A DNA stretch of 64,000 nucleotides from Streptomyces sp. WZ.A104 (GCF_002382885.1 NZ_NWVL01000008.1:103199-167198), one strand, 5' to 3'. Positions 44,879 to 55,433 are shown, counted from the first letter of the stretch. Made by a program: numbers and translations. Notes: a model not told the origin generated them from the sequence alone.

Positions 44879-44880
44879 TT

Positions 44881-44900
44881 CCTGAGGGGTTTCCCTCAGG
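44881..44900 (+). terminator. First of two hairpins between rpsQ and rplN
   Basis: CCTGAGGG (44881-44888) pairs with CCCTCAGG (44893-44900), loop GTTT, directly after the rpsQ stop. Confidence 0.6.
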
Positions 44901-44922
44901 TCAGTTCCGCCAGGCTCGGTGA

Positions 44923-44950
44923 GGTGCCTCTCCGGTAACGGAGAGGCACC
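44923..44950 (+). terminator. Second hairpin between rpsQ and rplN
   Basis: A perfect 12-bp stem (44923-44934 with 44939-44950) closed by a GTAA loop. With the first hairpin it marks the border between the S10 and spc units. It ends 33 bases before rplN, so it may be a partial terminator or a processing site. Confidence 0.7.
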
Positions 44951-44983
44951 CGCCGGGAACCGGCAGACGATCAGGAGATAGAC

Positions 44984-45352
44984 GTGATCCAGCAGGAGTC
45001 GCGACTGCGCGTCGCCGACAACACGGGTGCGAAGGAAATTCTCACCATTCGTGTTCTCGGTGGCTCGGGTCGCCGCTACGCGGGTATCGGTGACGTCATC
45101 GTCGCCACCGTCAAGGACGCGATCCCCGGTGGCAACGTGAAGAAGGGTGACGTCGTCAAGGCCGTCATCGTTCGCACCGTCAAGGAGCGTCGTCGTCAGG
45201 ATGGCTCGTACATCCGCTTCGACGAGAACGCCGCCGTCATTCTGAAGAACGACGGCGACCCCCGCGGCACCCGCATCTTCGGCCCCGTGGGCCGAGAGCT
45301 GCGCGAGAAGAAGTTCATGAAGATCATCTCGCTCGCGCCGGAGGTGCTGTAA
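44984..45352 (+). CDS. rplN: 50S ribosomal protein L14
   Basis: L14 lies at the subunit interface. The product is 122 residues, GTG start after CAGGAG, with [18 protein letters not shown] and [23 protein letters not shown]. It is the first gene of the spc operon, and rplX follows after two bases. Confidence 0.98.
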   Translation: MIQQESRLRVADNTGAKEILTIRVLGGSGRRYAGIGDVIVATVKDAIPGGNVKKGDVVKAVIVRTVKERRRQDGSYIRFDENAAVILKNDGDPRGTRIFGPVGRELREKKFMKIISLAPEVL

Positions 45353-45354
45353 GC

Positions 45355-45678
45355 ATGAAGATCAAGAAGGGCGACCTGGTTCAGGTCATCACCGGTAAGG
45401 ACAAGGGCAAGCAGGGCAAGGTCATCGTGGCCTACCCCGCTCAGGACCGCGTCCTCGTCGAGGGTGTCAACCGGGTCAAGAAGCACACCAAGGCCGGTCA
45501 GACGGCTCGCGGTTCGCAGACGGGTGGCATCGTCACCACCGAGGCCCCCATTCACGTCAGCAACGTGCAGCTGGTCGTGGAGAAGGACGGCAACAAGGTT
45601 GTCACCCGCGTCGGCTACCGCTTTGACGACGAGGGCAACAAGATCCGCGTTGCCAAGCGGACCGGTGAGGACATCTGA
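45355..45678 (+). CDS. rplX: 50S ribosomal protein L24
   Basis: L24 starts 50S assembly. The product is 107 residues with the KOW motif [20 protein letters not shown] (N-terminus) and [12 protein letters not shown]. Its stop overlaps rplE (TGATG). Confidence 0.98.
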   Translation: MKIKKGDLVQVITGKDKGKQGKVIVAYPAQDRVLVEGVNRVKKHTKAGQTARGSQTGGIVTTEAPIHVSNVQLVVEKDGNKVVTRVGYRFDDEGNKIRVAKRTGEDI

Positions 45679-46235
45679 TGACTGCCACCACTGCGCCGCG
45701 TCTCAAGACGCGCTACCGCGAGGAAATCGCCGGCAAGCTGCGTGAGGAGTTCTCGTACGAGAACGTCATGCAGGTTCCCGGTCTGGTCAAGATCGTGGTC
45801 AACATGGGTGTGGGCGACGCCGCCCGCGACTCCAAGCTGATCGACGGGGCCGTCCGCGACCTCACCACGATCACCGGTCAGAAGCCGGCCGTCACCAAGG
45901 CCCGCAAGTCCATCGCGCAGTTCAAGCTGCGCGAGGGCCAGCCGATCGGCTGCCACGTCACCCTCCGCGGTGACCGGATGTGGGAGTTCCTGGACCGTAC
46001 GCTGTCGCTCGCGCTGCCGCGTATCCGTGACTTCCGTGGTCTGTCGCCGAAGCAGTTCGACGGCCGTGGCAACTACACCTTCGGTCTCACGGAGCAGGTC
46101 ATGTTCCACGAGATCGACCAGGACAAGATCGACCGGGTCCGGGGCATGGACATCACCGTGGTCACCACGGCGACCAACGACGACGAGGGTCGTGCCCTCC
46201 TTCGTCACCTCGGCTTCCCGTTCAAGGAGAACTGA
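45678..46235 (+). CDS. rplE: 50S ribosomal protein L5
   Basis: L5 binds 5S rRNA and contacts the P-site tRNA. The product is 185 residues with [16 protein letters not shown] and the [19 protein letters not shown] block. It overlaps rplX by one base and rpsN follows after two. Confidence 0.98.
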   Translation: MTATTAPRLKTRYREEIAGKLREEFSYENVMQVPGLVKIVVNMGVGDAARDSKLIDGAVRDLTTITGQKPAVTKARKSIAQFKLREGQPIGCHVTLRGDRMWEFLDRTLSLALPRIRDFRGLSPKQFDGRGNYTFGLTEQVMFHEIDQDKIDRVRGMDITVVTTATNDDEGRALLRHLGFPFKEN

Positions 46236-46237
46236 CC

Positions 46238-46423
46238 GTGGCGAAGAAGGCTCTGATCGCTAAGGCCGCCCGTAAGCCGAAGTTCGGCGTTCGCGGGTAC
46301 ACCCGCTGCCAGCGCTGCGGCCGGCCCCACTCCGTCTACCGCAAGTTCGGCCTCTGCCGCGTGTGCCTTCGTGAGATGGCTCACCGTGGCGAGCTGCCGG
46401 GCGTGACCAAGAGCTCCTGGTAA
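46238..46423 (+). CDS. rpsN: 30S ribosomal protein S14, zinc-binding (type Z)
   Basis: This short 61-residue S14 is the zinc form. Two CxxC pairs are visible: [20 protein letters not shown]. Actinomycetes often carry a second, zinc-free S14 elsewhere for zinc starvation; none is in this window. The GTG start follows the rplE stop at two bases. Confidence 0.98.
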   Translation: MAKKALIAKAARKPKFGVRGYTRCQRCGRPHSVYRKFGLCRVCLREMAHRGELPGVTKSSW

Positions 46424-46647
46424 CTCTCCTTCGCCCCCTGGGCGTTGGAAGTACCCGGAGACTCTCGGTAAGCATCTGGTCGGCAGGAGCCCCGCCTTTC
46501 ATGCCGTAGGCTTGAAGGGTTGGGCGCCTGCCGCCCAAGACCGACTTACTACGCCGTAGGTCCCCGCACCGCACCCGTCCCGCCACTGAGTGGGGAGAGG
46601 GATGGTGCATACAGGAAACCCCGGCGAGAGAGGCCGAAGGCCAATTC

Positions 46648-47046
46648 ATGACCATGACTGATCCCATCGCAGACATGCTCACGCGTCTGCGTAACGCGAA
46701 CTCGGCGTACCACGACTCCGTCGTGATGCCGCACAGCAAGATCAAGTCGCACATCGCGGAGATCCTCCAGCAGGAGGGCTTCATCACCGGCTGGAAGGTC
46801 GAGGACGCCGAGGTCGGCAAGAACCTCGTCCTTGAGCTGAAGTTCGGCCCGAACCGCGAGCGCTCGATCGCCGGCATCAAGCGGATCTCGAAGCCGGGTC
46901 TGCGTGTTTACGCGAAGTCCACCAACCTGCCTAAGGTCCTCGGCGGCCTGGGCGTGGCGATCATCTCCACGTCCCACGGTCTCCTGACCGGCCAGCAGGC
47001 AGGCAAGAAGGGCGTAGGTGGGGAAGTCCTCGCCTACGTCTGGTAG
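46648..47046 (+). CDS. rpsH: 30S ribosomal protein S8
   Basis: S8 organises the central domain of 16S rRNA and represses the spc operon in E. coli. The product is 132 residues, [20 protein letters not shown] to GGEVLAYVW, with [12 protein letters not shown]. The 224-base gap before it is unusually long for this operon. I see only a short 7-bp hairpin there (46520-46526 with 46532-46538) and two GCCGTAGG direct repeats, and nothing I can name. Confidence 0.98.
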   Translation: MTMTDPIADMLTRLRNANSAYHDSVVMPHSKIKSHIAEILQQEGFITGWKVEDAEVGKNLVLELKFGPNRERSIAGIKRISKPGLRVYAKSTNLPKVLGGLGVAIISTSHGLLTGQQAGKKGVGGEVLAYVW

Positions 47047-47067
47047 TCGGGAAAGGAAGGAAAGCTC

Positions 47068-47607
47068 ATGTCGCGAATCGGCAAGCTCCCCATCCAGGTT
47101 CCCGCCGGTGTGGACGTCACCATCGATGGCCGTACGGTCGCGGTGAAGGGCCCCAAGGGTTCCCTCACGCACACCGTCGCCGCGCCGATCGAGGTCTCCA
47201 AGGGCGAGGACGGCGTTCTCAACGTCACCCGCCCGAACGACGAGCGTCAGAACAAGGCCCTCCACGGCCTGTCCCGCACGCTGGTGGCGAACATGATCAC
47301 CGGCGTGACCACGGGTTACACCAAGGCGCTCGAGATCAGCGGTGTCGGTTACCGCGTCCAGGCGAAGGGCTCCAACCTGGAGTTCGCCCTGGGCTACAGC
47401 CACCCGATCCTCATCGAGGCTCCGGAAGGCATCACCTTCAAGGTCGAGTCGCCCACGAAGCTCAGCGTCGAGGGCATCGACAAGCAGAAGGTCGGCGAGG
47501 TAGCCGCCAACATCCGCAAGCTGCGGAAGCCCGACCCGTACAAGGCCAAGGGCGTCAAGTACGCGGGCGAGGTCATCCGCCGCAAGGTCGGAAAGGCTGG
47601 TAAGTAG
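47068..47607 (+). CDS. rplF: 50S ribosomal protein L6
   Basis: L6 binds near the sarcin-ricin loop. The product is 179 residues, [20 protein letters not shown], with the C-terminal signature [19 protein letters not shown]. It lies 21 bases after rpsH and GGAAAGGAAGG precedes it. Confidence 0.98.
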   Translation: MSRIGKLPIQVPAGVDVTIDGRTVAVKGPKGSLTHTVAAPIEVSKGEDGVLNVTRPNDERQNKALHGLSRTLVANMITGVTTGYTKALEISGVGYRVQAKGSNLEFALGYSHPILIEAPEGITFKVESPTKLSVEGIDKQKVGEVAANIRKLRKPDPYKAKGVKYAGEVIRRKVGKAGK

Positions 47608-47609
47608 CC

Positions 47610-47993
47610 ATGGCATACGGTGTGAAGATCGCCAAGGGCGACGCTTACAAGCGTGCCGCTCTCAAGCGGCGGCACATCCGCGTCCGCAAGCACATCTCCG
47701 GTTCGCCGGAGCGTCCCCGCTTGGTCGTGACGCGTTCCAACCGCCACATCGTGGCCCAGGTCATCGACGACATCGCGGGCCACACGCTCGCGTCGGCGTC
47801 GACCCTGGACACCTCGATCCGTGGTGGCGAGGGCGACAAGAGCGCCCAGGCCAAGCAGGTCGGCGCCCTGGTCGCCGAGCGTGCCAAGGCTGCAGGCGTC
47901 GAGGCCGTCGTGTTTGACCGCGGTGGTAACCAGTACGCCGGGCGGATTGCCGCTCTGGCTGACGCCGCCCGTGAAGCCGGGCTGAAGTTCTAA
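47610..47993 (+). CDS. rplR: 50S ribosomal protein L18
   Basis: L18 carries 5S rRNA into the large subunit. The product is 127 residues with [19 protein letters not shown] and [27 protein letters not shown]. It follows rplF after two bases. Confidence 0.98.
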   Translation: MAYGVKIAKGDAYKRAALKRRHIRVRKHISGSPERPRLVVTRSNRHIVAQVIDDIAGHTLASASTLDTSIRGGEGDKSAQAKQVGALVAERAKAAGVEAVVFDRGGNQYAGRIAALADAAREAGLKF

Positions 47994-48040
47994 GCCCCGG
48001 TTCCTACGCACAGCGGACGTAACAGAGAGAGGTAAATCCA

Positions 48041-48646
48041 ATGGCTGGACCCCAGCGCCGCGGAAGCGGTGCCGGTGGCGGCGAGCGGCGGGACCGGAAG
48101 GGCCGTGACGGTGGCGCCAGCGCCGCCGAGAAGACCGCGTACGTCGAGCGCGTCGTCGCGATCAACCGCGTCGCCAAGGTTGTGAAGGGTGGTCGTCGCT
48201 TCAGCTTCACCGCGCTGGTCGTGGTGGGCGATGGTGACGGCACCGTCGGTGTCGGATACGGCAAGGCCAAGGAAGTTCCCGCGGCCATCGCCAAGGGTGT
48301 CGAAGAGGCCAAGAAGAACTTCTTCAAGGTCCCCCGCATCCAGGGCACCATCCCTCACCCGATCCAGGGCGAGAAGGCTGCGGGCGTCGTCCTGCTGAAG
48401 CCTGCTTCCCCCGGTACCGGTGTTATCGCCGGTGGCCCGGTGCGCGCCGTTCTGGAGTGCGCCGGCGTTCACGACATCCTGTCGAAGTCGCTCGGCTCCG
48501 ACAACGCGATCAACATCGTGCACGCGACCGTGGCGGCCCTCAAGGGCCTGCAGCGTCCCGAGGAGATCGCGGCTCGCCGTGGTCTGCCCCTTGAGGACGT
48601 CGCCCCCGCGGCTCTGCTGCGTGCACGTGCGGGAGCGGGTGCGTAA
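48041..48646 (+). CDS. rpsE: 30S ribosomal protein S5
   Basis: S5 is a fidelity protein and the site of spectinomycin-resistance changes. The product is 201 residues: a Gly/Arg-rich N-terminal tail (about 30 residues), the S5 loop [20 protein letters not shown] with the usual Lys/Gly at the spectinomycin site, and [16 protein letters not shown]. Its stop overlaps rpmD. Confidence 0.98.
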   Translation: MAGPQRRGSGAGGGERRDRKGRDGGASAAEKTAYVERVVAINRVAKVVKGGRRFSFTALVVVGDGDGTVGVGYGKAKEVPAAIAKGVEEAKKNFFKVPRIQGTIPHPIQGEKAAGVVLLKPASPGTGVIAGGPVRAVLECAGVHDILSKSLGSDNAINIVHATVAALKGLQRPEEIAARRGLPLEDVAPAALLRARAGAGA

Positions 48647-48828
48647 TGGCTCGCCTCAAGATCACGCAGACGAAGTCGTACATCGGCAGCAAGCAGAACC
48701 ACCGCGACACCCTGCGTTCGCTCGGGCTCAAGCGCCTGAACGACTCGGTTGTCAAGGAGGACCGCCCCGAGTTCCGCGGAATGGTGCACACCGTCCGCCA
48801 CCTCGTGACGGTTGAGGAGGTTGACTGA
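48646..48828 (+). CDS. rpmD: 50S ribosomal protein L30
   Basis: The product is 60 residues, [20 protein letters not shown] to LVTVEEVD, the bacterial short form. It overlaps rpsE by one base and rplO begins one base after its stop. Confidence 0.98.
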   Translation: MARLKITQTKSYIGSKQNHRDTLRSLGLKRLNDSVVKEDRPEFRGMVHTVRHLVTVEEVD

Positions 48829-48829
48829 C

Positions 48830-49285
48830 ATGGCGGAGAACAGCCCGCTGAAGGCCCACAACCTCCGGCCTGCCCCGGGCGCCAAGACCGCCAAGACCCG
48901 TGTGGGTCGTGGTGAGGCGTCCAAGGGTAAGACCGCAGGCCGTGGTACCAAGGGTACGAAGGCCCGTTACCAGGTTCCGGAGCGCTTCGAGGGTGGCCAG
49001 ATGCCCCTCCACATGCGTCTCCCGAAGCTCAAGGGCTTCAAGAACCCGTTCCGCACGGAGTACCAGGTCGTGAACCTGGACAAGCTCGCGACGCTCTACC
49101 CCGAGGGTGGAGAGGTCACGGTGGCCGACCTGGTCGCCAAGGGCGCTGTGCGCAACAACCACCTCGTCAAGGTCCTCGGACAGGGCGAGATCTCCGTGGC
49201 ACTGCAGGTTTCGGTTGACGCCGTCTCCGGCTCCGCCAAGGAGAAGATCACCGCCGCCGGCGGTACGGTCACCGAGCTCGTCTGA
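48830..49285 (+). CDS. rplO: 50S ribosomal protein L15
   Basis: L15 is a late assembly protein. From the ATG at 48830 it has 151 residues with the Gly-rich N-terminal loop [24 protein letters not shown] segment and [18 protein letters not shown]. The upstream in-frame start at 48812 lies inside rpmD and is not used. A strong terminator follows. Confidence 0.97.
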   Translation: MAENSPLKAHNLRPAPGAKTAKTRVGRGEASKGKTAGRGTKGTKARYQVPERFEGGQMPLHMRLPKLKGFKNPFRTEYQVVNLDKLATLYPEGGEVTVADLVAKGAVRNNHLVKVLGQGEISVALQVSVDAVSGSAKEKITAAGGTVTELV

Positions 49286-49302
49286 GCCGCGGGACAGAAC
49301 TG

Positions 49303-49345
49303 AGCCTGGTCGGCTGCCTCTTCGGAGGCGGTCGGCCAGGCTTTT
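49303..49345 (+). terminator. Intrinsic terminator after rplO
   Basis: An 18-bp stem with three wobble pairs (49303-49320 with 49325-49342), TTCG loop, and TTTT at 49342-49345. It splits the spc ribosomal genes from secY. Confidence 0.88.
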
Positions 49346-49529
49346 CCGCATGCCCGGGCCTTTCGTGCCGCTGTACGGGAACCGTAAAGCCTCGGGAAAG
49401 GTTGAACGGGTGTTGCCTGTACCGGTGGTGGGGGAGCCCGATGACGCTGACGTCCCAATTGATATGGCTTCGCCGCTCTTTCCCGGCGTGGCGCGGGTGA
49501 TGGGCGCTGCACCGAGGGGCAGCGCGTGT

Positions 49530-49558
49530 TTCCTGCTCAGCGCTGGGCCGGGTAGGGT
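49530..49558 (+). promoter_or_regulatory. Candidate secY-adk promoter
   Basis: TTCCTG (49530-49535), 17 bases, TAGGGT (49553-49558), in the 391-base gap between rplO and secY. The -10 box is good and the -35 box is weak. The rest of the gap shows only the rplO terminator. Confidence 0.45.
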
Positions 49559-49676
49559 GGCGCCGTTAATCTTTTGTGGCCTCCTTACGATGTAGGGCTG
49601 CCTTGTATCCGATCCCGTCCAGTCCCATCCAGACCCGTCGCCTCTGACGCATAGCGCGGGGGTCGCAGGAGGCACC

Positions 49677-50990
49677 GTGTTCACCGCGTTCGCCCGAGCG
49701 TTCAAGACGCCCGACCTGCGCAAGAAGCTGCTCTTCACGCTCGGCATCATCGTGATCTACCGGCTCGGGGCACACATCCCGTCTCCCGGGGTCGACTACG
49801 CGAAGGTGCAGCAATGCATCGACCAGGCCGACTCGGGTGGCCTCCTCGGTCTGATGCAGATGTTCAGCGGTGGCGCCCTGTTGCAGATCACCATCTTCGC
49901 GCTCGGCATCATGCCGTACATCACGGCCAGCATCATTCTCCAGCTGCTGACCGTCGTGATCCCGCGCCTGGAAGCCCTCAAGAAGGAGGGGCAGTCCGGC
50001 ACGGCCAAGATCACGCAGTACACGCGTTATCTGACGGTGGCTCTGGCCATCCTCCAGGGCACCGGCCTCGTCGCCACCGCCCGGAGCGGGGCGCTGTTCC
50101 AGAACTGCTCCGTGGCCAACCAGATCGTCGCGGACAAGTCGGTCTTCACCACGATCATCATGGTCCTGACGATGACCGCCGGAACGGCCGCCGTGATGTG
50201 GCTCGGCGAGCTCATCACCGACCGCGGCATCGGCAACGGCATGTCGATCCTGATGTTCATCTCGATCGCCGCCACGTTCCCCGGCGCCCTGTGGGCCATC
50301 AAGGAGAGCGGCAAGCTGGCCGACGGCTGGATCGAGTTCGGCACCGTCATCCTCATCGGCTTCGTGATGGTCGGCCTCGTCGTCTTCGTCGAGCAGGCCC
50401 AGCGCCGCATCCCGGTGCAGTACGCGAAGCGCATGATCGGGCGCCGGTCCTACGGCGGTACGTCCACGTACATCCCGCTGAAGGTGAACCAGGCGGGTGT
50501 GATTCCCGTCATCTTCGCCTCGTCGCTGCTCTACATCCCGGCGCTGATCGTCCAGTTCTCCAACTCCCAGGCGGGCTGGGCGACCTGGATCCAGGACAAC
50601 TTCGTGACGGGTGACCACCCGTATTACATCGCGACGTACTTCGTACTCATCGTGTTCTTCGCCTTCTTCTACGTGGCCATCTCGTTCAACCCCGACGAGG
50701 TCGCCGACAACATGAAGAAGTATGGTGGCTTCATCCCGGGTATCCGGGCAGGTCGACCTACTGCCGAGTATCTGAGCTACGTGCTCAACAGGATCACTTG
50801 GCCGGGCTCGCTGTACCTGGGCCTGATCGCTCTGGTGCCGACGATGGCGTTGGCAGGCTTCGGCGGTGCGAACCAGAACTTCCCGTTCGGCGGGACGAGC
50901 ATCCTCATCATCGTGGGTGTGGGTCTGGAAACCGTGAAGCAGATCGAGAGTCAGCTCCAGCAGCGCAATTACGAAGGGTTCCTCCGCTGA
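49677..50990 (+). CDS. secY: Preprotein translocase subunit SecY
   Basis: SecY forms the protein-conducting channel with SecE. The 437-residue product has about ten membrane helices, with [20 protein letters not shown] at the N-terminus, the second-helix [17 protein letters not shown], and the cytoplasmic-loop [26 protein letters not shown] block in parts. The GTG start follows AGGAGG. The stop overlaps adk (TGATG). Confidence 0.97.
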   Translation: MFTAFARAFKTPDLRKKLLFTLGIIVIYRLGAHIPSPGVDYAKVQQCIDQADSGGLLGLMQMFSGGALLQITIFALGIMPYITASIILQLLTVVIPRLEALKKEGQSGTAKITQYTRYLTVALAILQGTGLVATARSGALFQNCSVANQIVADKSVFTTIIMVLTMTAGTAAVMWLGELITDRGIGNGMSILMFISIAATFPGALWAIKESGKLADGWIEFGTVILIGFVMVGLVVFVEQAQRRIPVQYAKRMIGRRSYGGTSTYIPLKVNQAGVIPVIFASSLLYIPALIVQFSNSQAGWATWIQDNFVTGDHPYYIATYFVLIVFFAFFYVAISFNPDEVADNMKKYGGFIPGIRAGRPTAEYLSYVLNRITWPGSLYLGLIALVPTMALAGFGGANQNFPFGGTSILIIVGVGLETVKQIESQLQQRNYEGFLR

Positions 50991-51649
50991 TGCGAATCGT
51001 CCTCGTCGGGCCTCCGGGTGCCGGCAAGGGAACGCAGGCTGCGTACCTTGCCGAGAACCTGTCGATTCCGCACATCTCCACGGGCGACCTCTTCCGCGCC
51101 AACATCAGCCAGGGCACCGACCTTGGCAAGCAGGCCCGTGCCTACATGGACGCGGGCCAGCTGGTGCCGGACGAGGTCACCATCGGGATGGCCAAGGACC
51201 GCATGTCCCAGCCGGACGCCGTGAACGGCTTCCTGCTGGACGGCTTCCCGCGGAACGTGGGTCAGGCCGAAGCCCTTGACGTGATGCTCAAGGACGAGGG
51301 CGTGAAGCTCGACGCGGTCCTCGACCTGGAGGTCCCCGAGGATGAGGTCGTGAAGCGGATCGCGGGTCGCCGCATCTGCCGCAACGACAGCGCGCACGTC
51401 TTCCACGCGACGTACAACAAGCCGAAGACCGAGGGTGTCTGTGACACCTGCGGCGGCGAGCTGTACCAGCGGGACGACGACAGCGAGGAGACGGTCCGGA
51501 CCCGGCTGGAGGTCTACCACTCGCAGACCGAGCCGATCATCGACTACTACCGGGCCCAGGGTCTGGTGGTGACCATCTCCGCGCTCGGCAAGGTCAGCGA
51601 GGTGACCGCCCGCGCGATGGAGGCGCTGAACAAGCCCTCCGAGGGCTGA
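50990..51649 (+). CDS. adk: Adenylate kinase
   Basis: Adk interconverts 2 ADP with ATP and AMP in the cytoplasm. The 219-residue product has the P-loop [13 protein letters not shown]-binding STGDLFR, DGFPRN, and a long LID with a CxxC pair (CDTCG) and an upstream Cys (GRRICRND), suggesting the zinc-type LID. The ATG at 50990 overlaps the secY stop. Co-location with secY and map is common in bacteria. Confidence 0.97.
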   Translation: MRIVLVGPPGAGKGTQAAYLAENLSIPHISTGDLFRANISQGTDLGKQARAYMDAGQLVPDEVTIGMAKDRMSQPDAVNGFLLDGFPRNVGQAEALDVMLKDEGVKLDAVLDLEVPEDEVVKRIAGRRICRNDSAHVFHATYNKPKTEGVCDTCGGELYQRDDDSEETVRTRLEVYHSQTEPIIDYYRAQGLVVTISALGKVSEVTARAMEALNKPSEG

Positions 51650-51678
51650 GAGCCCCCGTACCACCCGCTGTGCAAGCC

Positions 51679-51706
51679 GGCCGCGGCGCCTCAGGGCGCC
51701 GCGGCC
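51679..51706 (+). terminator. Hairpin after adk
   Basis: GGCCGCGGCGCC (51679-51690) pairs with 51695-51706, loop TCAG, with further pairing of GCAAG and CTTGC outside. It may end or slow the adk transcript before map. Confidence 0.65.
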
Positions 51707-51785
51707 GACTGCTTGCGCCCGTATCGTTGAATACGCCGCAGCCCCAGCCGTACCCGTCACCGTCGATGCAGAGAGGCGCCGAGCA

Positions 51786-52622
51786 ATGGTGCAGATCAAG
51801 ACCCCCGAGCAGATCGCGAAGATGCGCGAGGCGGGCCTGGTGGTCGCTGCCATTCACGCCGCCACCCGTGAGGCGGCCGTTCCCGGGGCCACCACCAAGG
51901 ACCTGGACCAGGTGGCCCGCAAGGTGATCGCCGACCACGGAGCGAAGTCGAACTTCCTCGGGTACGGCGGGTTCCCCGCGACCATCTGCACCTCGGTCAA
52001 CGAGGTCGTCGTCCATGGCATCCCGGACGAGAAGACGGTCCTCAAGGACGGCGACATCATCTCGATCGACGCCGGGGCCATCGTGGACGGCTGGCACGGC
52101 GATGCCGCGTACACCGCCTTCGTGGGCACCGGTCACGCTCCGGAGCTGGTCGAGCTCTCCCGGGTGACCGAGGAGTCGATGTGGGCCGGGATCGCCGCGA
52201 TGAAGGCGAACAACCGCCTCGTCGACATCTCCAGGGCGATCGAGACCTACATCCGCCGCCAGCCCCGCCCGGCGACCGGGAAGTACGGGATCATCGAGGA
52301 CTTCGGCGGCCACGGCATCGGCACCGAGATGCACATGGACCCGCACCTGCTGAACTACGTCTCCCGCAAGCGCGGCAAGGGCATCAAGCTGGTCCCGGGC
52401 GTCTGCCTGGCGATCGAGCCCATGGTCTCGCTCGGCACGGCGCAGACGGAGACCCTGGGCGACGACTGGACGGTCATCACGACGGACGGCACCTGGTCCT
52501 CGCACTGGGAGCACTCCATCGCGCTGACCGAGCAGGGGCCGCTGGTCCTGACCGCCCCGGACTGCGGCCGGGCGAAGCTCGCGGAGTACGGAATCGAGGC
52601 GGCTCCGGACCCCCTGGGCTGA
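51786..52622 (+). CDS. map: Methionine aminopeptidase, type I
   Basis: Map removes the N-terminal Met of new proteins. The 278-residue product is type I. Metal ligands can be seen as Asp in SIDAGAIVDG and HGDAAYT, His in GHGIGTEMH, Glu in AIEPMVSLG and Glu in the HSIALTEQGPLVLT stretch. Type I enzymes lack the large insert of type II, and none is present here. It has its own ribosome binding site before the ATG (GAGAGGCGCCGAGCA) and follows adk, as in many bacteria. Confidence 0.96.
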   Translation: MVQIKTPEQIAKMREAGLVVAAIHAATREAAVPGATTKDLDQVARKVIADHGAKSNFLGYGGFPATICTSVNEVVVHGIPDEKTVLKDGDIISIDAGAIVDGWHGDAAYTAFVGTGHAPELVELSRVTEESMWAGIAAMKANNRLVDISRAIETYIRRQPRPATGKYGIIEDFGGHGIGTEMHMDPHLLNYVSRKRGKGIKLVPGVCLAIEPMVSLGTAQTETLGDDWTVITTDGTWSSHWEHSIALTEQGPLVLTAPDCGRAKLAEYGIEAAPDPLG

Positions 52623-52675
52623 TGTGACCCCTGCGGGAGGTCTAAGGATCATTCCAGCTGGGCAAACTTGACGGA

Positions 52676-52705
52676 TTCGTCTTTTGGAGTCCGCTGACGT
52701 AGACT
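52676..52705 (+). promoter_or_regulatory. Candidate infA promoter
   Basis: TTCGTC (52676-52681), 18 bases, TAGACT (52700-52705). The -10 box is good and the -35 box weak. A leader of about 80 bases leads to infA. Confidence 0.4.
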
Positions 52706-52794
52706 GACTCGTCGGCTCTGGTGCATCCGTGTGTCCGCAGGTAGGGCAAGGGATCGCGAGAGTCGATCAAGGTAGCCGATTCGAAAGGCGAAGC

Positions 52795-53016
52795 GTGGCC
52801 AAGAAGCAAGGTGCCATCGAGATTGAGGGCACCGTGATCGAGTCCCTCCCGAACGCAATGTTCAAGGTGGAGCTCCAGAACGGTCACAAGGTCCTGGCGC
52901 ACATCAGCGGCAAGATGCGGATGCACTACATCCGTATTCTCCCGGATGACCGGGTCGTGGTGGAGCTCTCTCCGTACGACCTGACGCGTGGCCGGATCGT
53001 CTACCGCTACAAGTAG
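52795..53016 (+). CDS. infA: Translation initiation factor IF-1
   Basis: IF-1 is an OB-fold protein that blocks the A site during initiation. The product is 73 residues, GTG start, [20 protein letters not shown] to RGRIVYRYK, the universal bacterial sequence. GAAAGGCGAAGC precedes it; the frame extends upstream, but the protein starts here. Confidence 0.98.
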   Translation: MAKKQGAIEIEGTVIESLPNAMFKVELQNGHKVLAHISGKMRMHYIRILPDDRVVVELSPYDLTRGRIVYRYK

Positions 53017-53075
53017 ATCTTGCCGGCACCCCGTTTCGGCGGGTGATGGCACTGACCCGGAGAACCTGACATCCC

Positions 53076-53189
53076 ATGAAGGTCAAGCCGAGCGTCAAGA
53101 AGATCTGCGACAAGTGCAAGGTGATCCGCCGTCACGGTCGGGTCATGGTCATCTGCGACAACCTGCGCCACAAGCAGCGCCAGGGCTGA
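53076..53189 (+). CDS. rpmJ: 50S ribosomal protein L36, zinc type
   Basis: At 37 residues this gene is easy to miss. The protein [20 protein letters not shown]... has the zinc ligands C11, C14, C27 (ICDNLRH) and H32, so it is the zinc (C+) form. It lies 59 bases after infA and begins the alpha-operon ribosomal genes. Confidence 0.97.
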   Translation: MKVKPSVKKICDKCKVIRRHGRVMVICDNLRHKQRQG

Positions 53190-53383
53190 CGCACGACCGC
53201 CTGCATCTCGCAGTTCTTCGCGCGACGCACGTAATTCGTACATACGCAGAGCCCGTCCAAGCCACGGCTGACGACACCTCCGGCGGGGGCCGGGGACCCG
53301 GACGTACCACTGCTCCACGGGAGCGGTCGGCGGTCGGGAGTGGCACTGCGGAAGACCCCCGATCTAACAACTGGAGCCATTGA

Positions 53384-53764
53384 ATGGCACGCGTTTCAGG
53401 TGTTGACATCCCGCGCGAAAAGCGCGTGGAGGTTGCCCTCACCTACGTCTTCGGTATCGGGCGCACCCGGTCCAAGGAGATCCTCGCCAGCACCGGCGTG
53501 AACCCGGACGCCCGCGTCCGCGACCTTGCCGAGGAAGACCTCGTCAAGATCCGCGAGTACGTGGACGCCAACCTCCGCACCGAGGGTGACCTCCGCCGCG
53601 AGGTCCAGGGCGACATCCGCCGCAAGATCGAGATCGGCTGCTACCAGGGCATTCGTCACCGCCGTGGTCTGCCGGTCCACGGTCAGCGCACCAGCACGAA
53701 CGCGCGTACCCGCAAGGGCCCGCGTCGCGCCATCGCCGGTAAGAAGAAGCCGGGCAAGAAGTAG
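53384..53764 (+). CDS. rpsM: 30S ribosomal protein S13
   Basis: S13 contacts the large subunit and P-site tRNA. The product is 126 residues, [20 protein letters not shown], with the C-terminal [20 protein letters not shown]. The 194-base gap after rpmJ is long for this operon; I see no strong hairpin in it. Confidence 0.98.
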   Translation: MARVSGVDIPREKRVEVALTYVFGIGRTRSKEILASTGVNPDARVRDLAEEDLVKIREYVDANLRTEGDLRREVQGDIRRKIEIGCYQGIRHRRGLPVHGQRTSTNARTRKGPRRAIAGKKKPGKK

Positions 53765-53868
53765 TCCTCAGCGGACGCACTGCGCAATCCGGTTCGCCGG
53801 ACCACCGCAGCAACCAGCGGTCTTCGCTGTAGGACCGATCACCTCCCCTCTCCATCTGGAGTCAAGAC

Positions 53869-54273
53869 ATGCCCCCCAAGGGTCGTCAGGGCGCAGCCAA
53901 GAAGGTGCGTCGCAAGGAAAAGAAGAACGTCGCTCACGGCCACGCGCACATCAAGAGCACGTTCAACAACACCATCGTCTCGATCACGGACCCCTCGGGC
54001 AACGTGATCTCCTGGGCCTCCGCCGGCCACGTCGGCTTCAAGGGCTCGCGCAAGTCCACCCCCTTCGCCGCGCAGATGGCCGCCGAGTCGGCCGCCCGCC
54101 GCGCGCAGGAGCACGGCATGCGCAAGGTCGACGTCTTCGTCAAGGGTCCCGGCTCCGGCCGTGAGACCGCGATCCGCTCGCTCCAGGCCACCGGCCTGGA
54201 GGTCGGTTCGATCCAGGACGTCACCCCGACGCCGCACAACGGCTGCCGTCCGCCGAAGCGTCGCCGCGTCTGA
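53869..54273 (+). CDS. rpsK: 30S ribosomal protein S11
   Basis: S11 lies in the 30S platform. The product is 134 residues with [19 protein letters not shown] and [18 protein letters not shown]. In many bacteria rpsD follows; here it is absent and rpoA comes next. Confidence 0.98.
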   Translation: MPPKGRQGAAKKVRRKEKKNVAHGHAHIKSTFNNTIVSITDPSGNVISWASAGHVGFKGSRKSTPFAAQMAAESAARRAQEHGMRKVDVFVKGPGSGRETAIRSLQATGLEVGSIQDVTPTPHNGCRPPKRRRV

Positions 54274-54316
54274 TCCGCGACGGCCGGTGACGGCCGTGCG
54301 TCAGTAGCGCCGGGTC

Positions 54317-54350
54317 CGGGCGGTGCGCCTCATATGGGGCGCACCGCCCG
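54317..54350 (+). terminator. Hairpin between rpsK and rpoA
   Basis: CGGGCGGTGCGCC (54317-54329) pairs with 54338-54350. It lies 60 bases before rpoA and may be a partial terminator. Confidence 0.7.
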
Positions 54351-54410
54351 TACCCTTGTTACATCTGTCGGGCATCAAATAGTGGGTGCCCACGACTGAA
54401 GGATCACCAC

Positions 54411-55433
54411 ATGCTTATCGCTCAGCGTCCGTCGCTGACCGAAGAGGTCGTCGACGAGTTCCGCTCCCGGTTCGTGATCGAGCCGCTGGAGCCGGGCTTC
54501 GGTTACACCCTCGGCAACTCCCTCCGCCGTACGCTCCTCTCCTCGATCCCCGGTGCCGCTGTCACCAGCATCCGGATCGACGGTGTCCTGCACGAGTTCA
54601 CCACCGTGCCGGGCGTCAAGGAGGACGTCACCGACCTCATCCTCAACATCAAGCAGCTGGTCGTCTCCTCGGAGCACGACGAGCCGGTCGTGATGTACCT
54701 GCGCAAGCAGGGCCCGGGTCTGGTCACCGCCGCCGACATCGCGCCCCCGGCCGGTGTCGAGGTGCACAACCCCGACCTCGTTCTCGCCACGCTCAACGGC
54801 AAGGGCAAGCTGGAGATGGAGCTGACCGTCGAGCGCGGTCGCGGCTACGTCTCCGCCGTCCAGAACAAGCAGGTCGGCCAGGAGATCGGCCGGATTCCGG
54901 TCGACTCCATCTACTCGCCGGTGCTCAAGGTCACGTACAAGGTCGAGGCGACCCGTGTCGAGCAGCGCACCGACTTCGACAAGCTGATCGTCGACGTCGA
55001 GACCAAGCAGGCCATGCGTCCCCGTGACGCCATGGCGTCGGCCGGTAAGACCCTGGTCGAGCTGTTCGGTCTGGCGCGCGAGCTCAACATCGACGCCGAG
55101 GGCATCGACATGGGCCCGTCCCCGACGGACGCCGCGCTCGCCGCCGATCTGGCTCTGCCGATCGAGGAGCTGGAGCTCACGGTCCGTTCGTACAACTGCC
55201 TCAAGCGCGAGGGCATCCACTCCGTGGGTGAGCTCGTGGCCCGTTCCGAGGCGGACCTGCTCGACATCCGCAACTTCGGTGCGAAGTCGATCGACGAGGT
55301 CAAGGCGAAGCTGGCCGGTATGGGCCTCGCGCTGAAGGACTCGCCTCCCGGCTTCGACCCGACCGCCGCCGCCGACGCCTTCGGCGCCGACGACGACGCG
55401 GACGCCGGTTTCGTGGAGACCGAGCAGTACTGA
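54411..55433 (+). CDS. rpoA: DNA-directed RNA polymerase subunit alpha
   Basis: Alpha assembles the polymerase and its C-terminal domain contacts UP elements and activators. The 340-residue product has [20 protein letters not shown] in the dimerisation domain and, after a linker, the C-terminal [20 protein letters not shown] with the conserved helix-hairpin-helix, then an acidic tail. Confidence 0.98.
   Translation: MLIAQRPSLTEEVVDEFRSRFVIEPLEPGFGYTLGNSLRRTLLSSIPGAAVTSIRIDGVLHEFTTVPGVKEDVTDLILNIKQLVVSSEHDEPVVMYLRKQGPGLVTAADIAPPAGVEVHNPDLVLATLNGKGKLEMELTVERGRGYVSAVQNKQVGQEIGRIPVDSIYSPVLKVTYKVEATRVEQRTDFDKLIVDVETKQAMRPRDAMASAGKTLVELFGLARELNIDAEGIDMGPSPTDAALAADLALPIEELELTVRSYNCLKREGIHSVGELVARSEADLLDIRNFGAKSIDEVKAKLAGMGLALKDSPPGFDPTAAADAFGADDDADAGFVETEQY

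Noticed and set aside
44881..44950. Tandem hairpins considered as a small RNA or a CRISPR-like repeat
   Set aside because: The two stems are unrelated in sequence and there are no spacers or repeated units. No CRISPR array was seen anywhere in the window.
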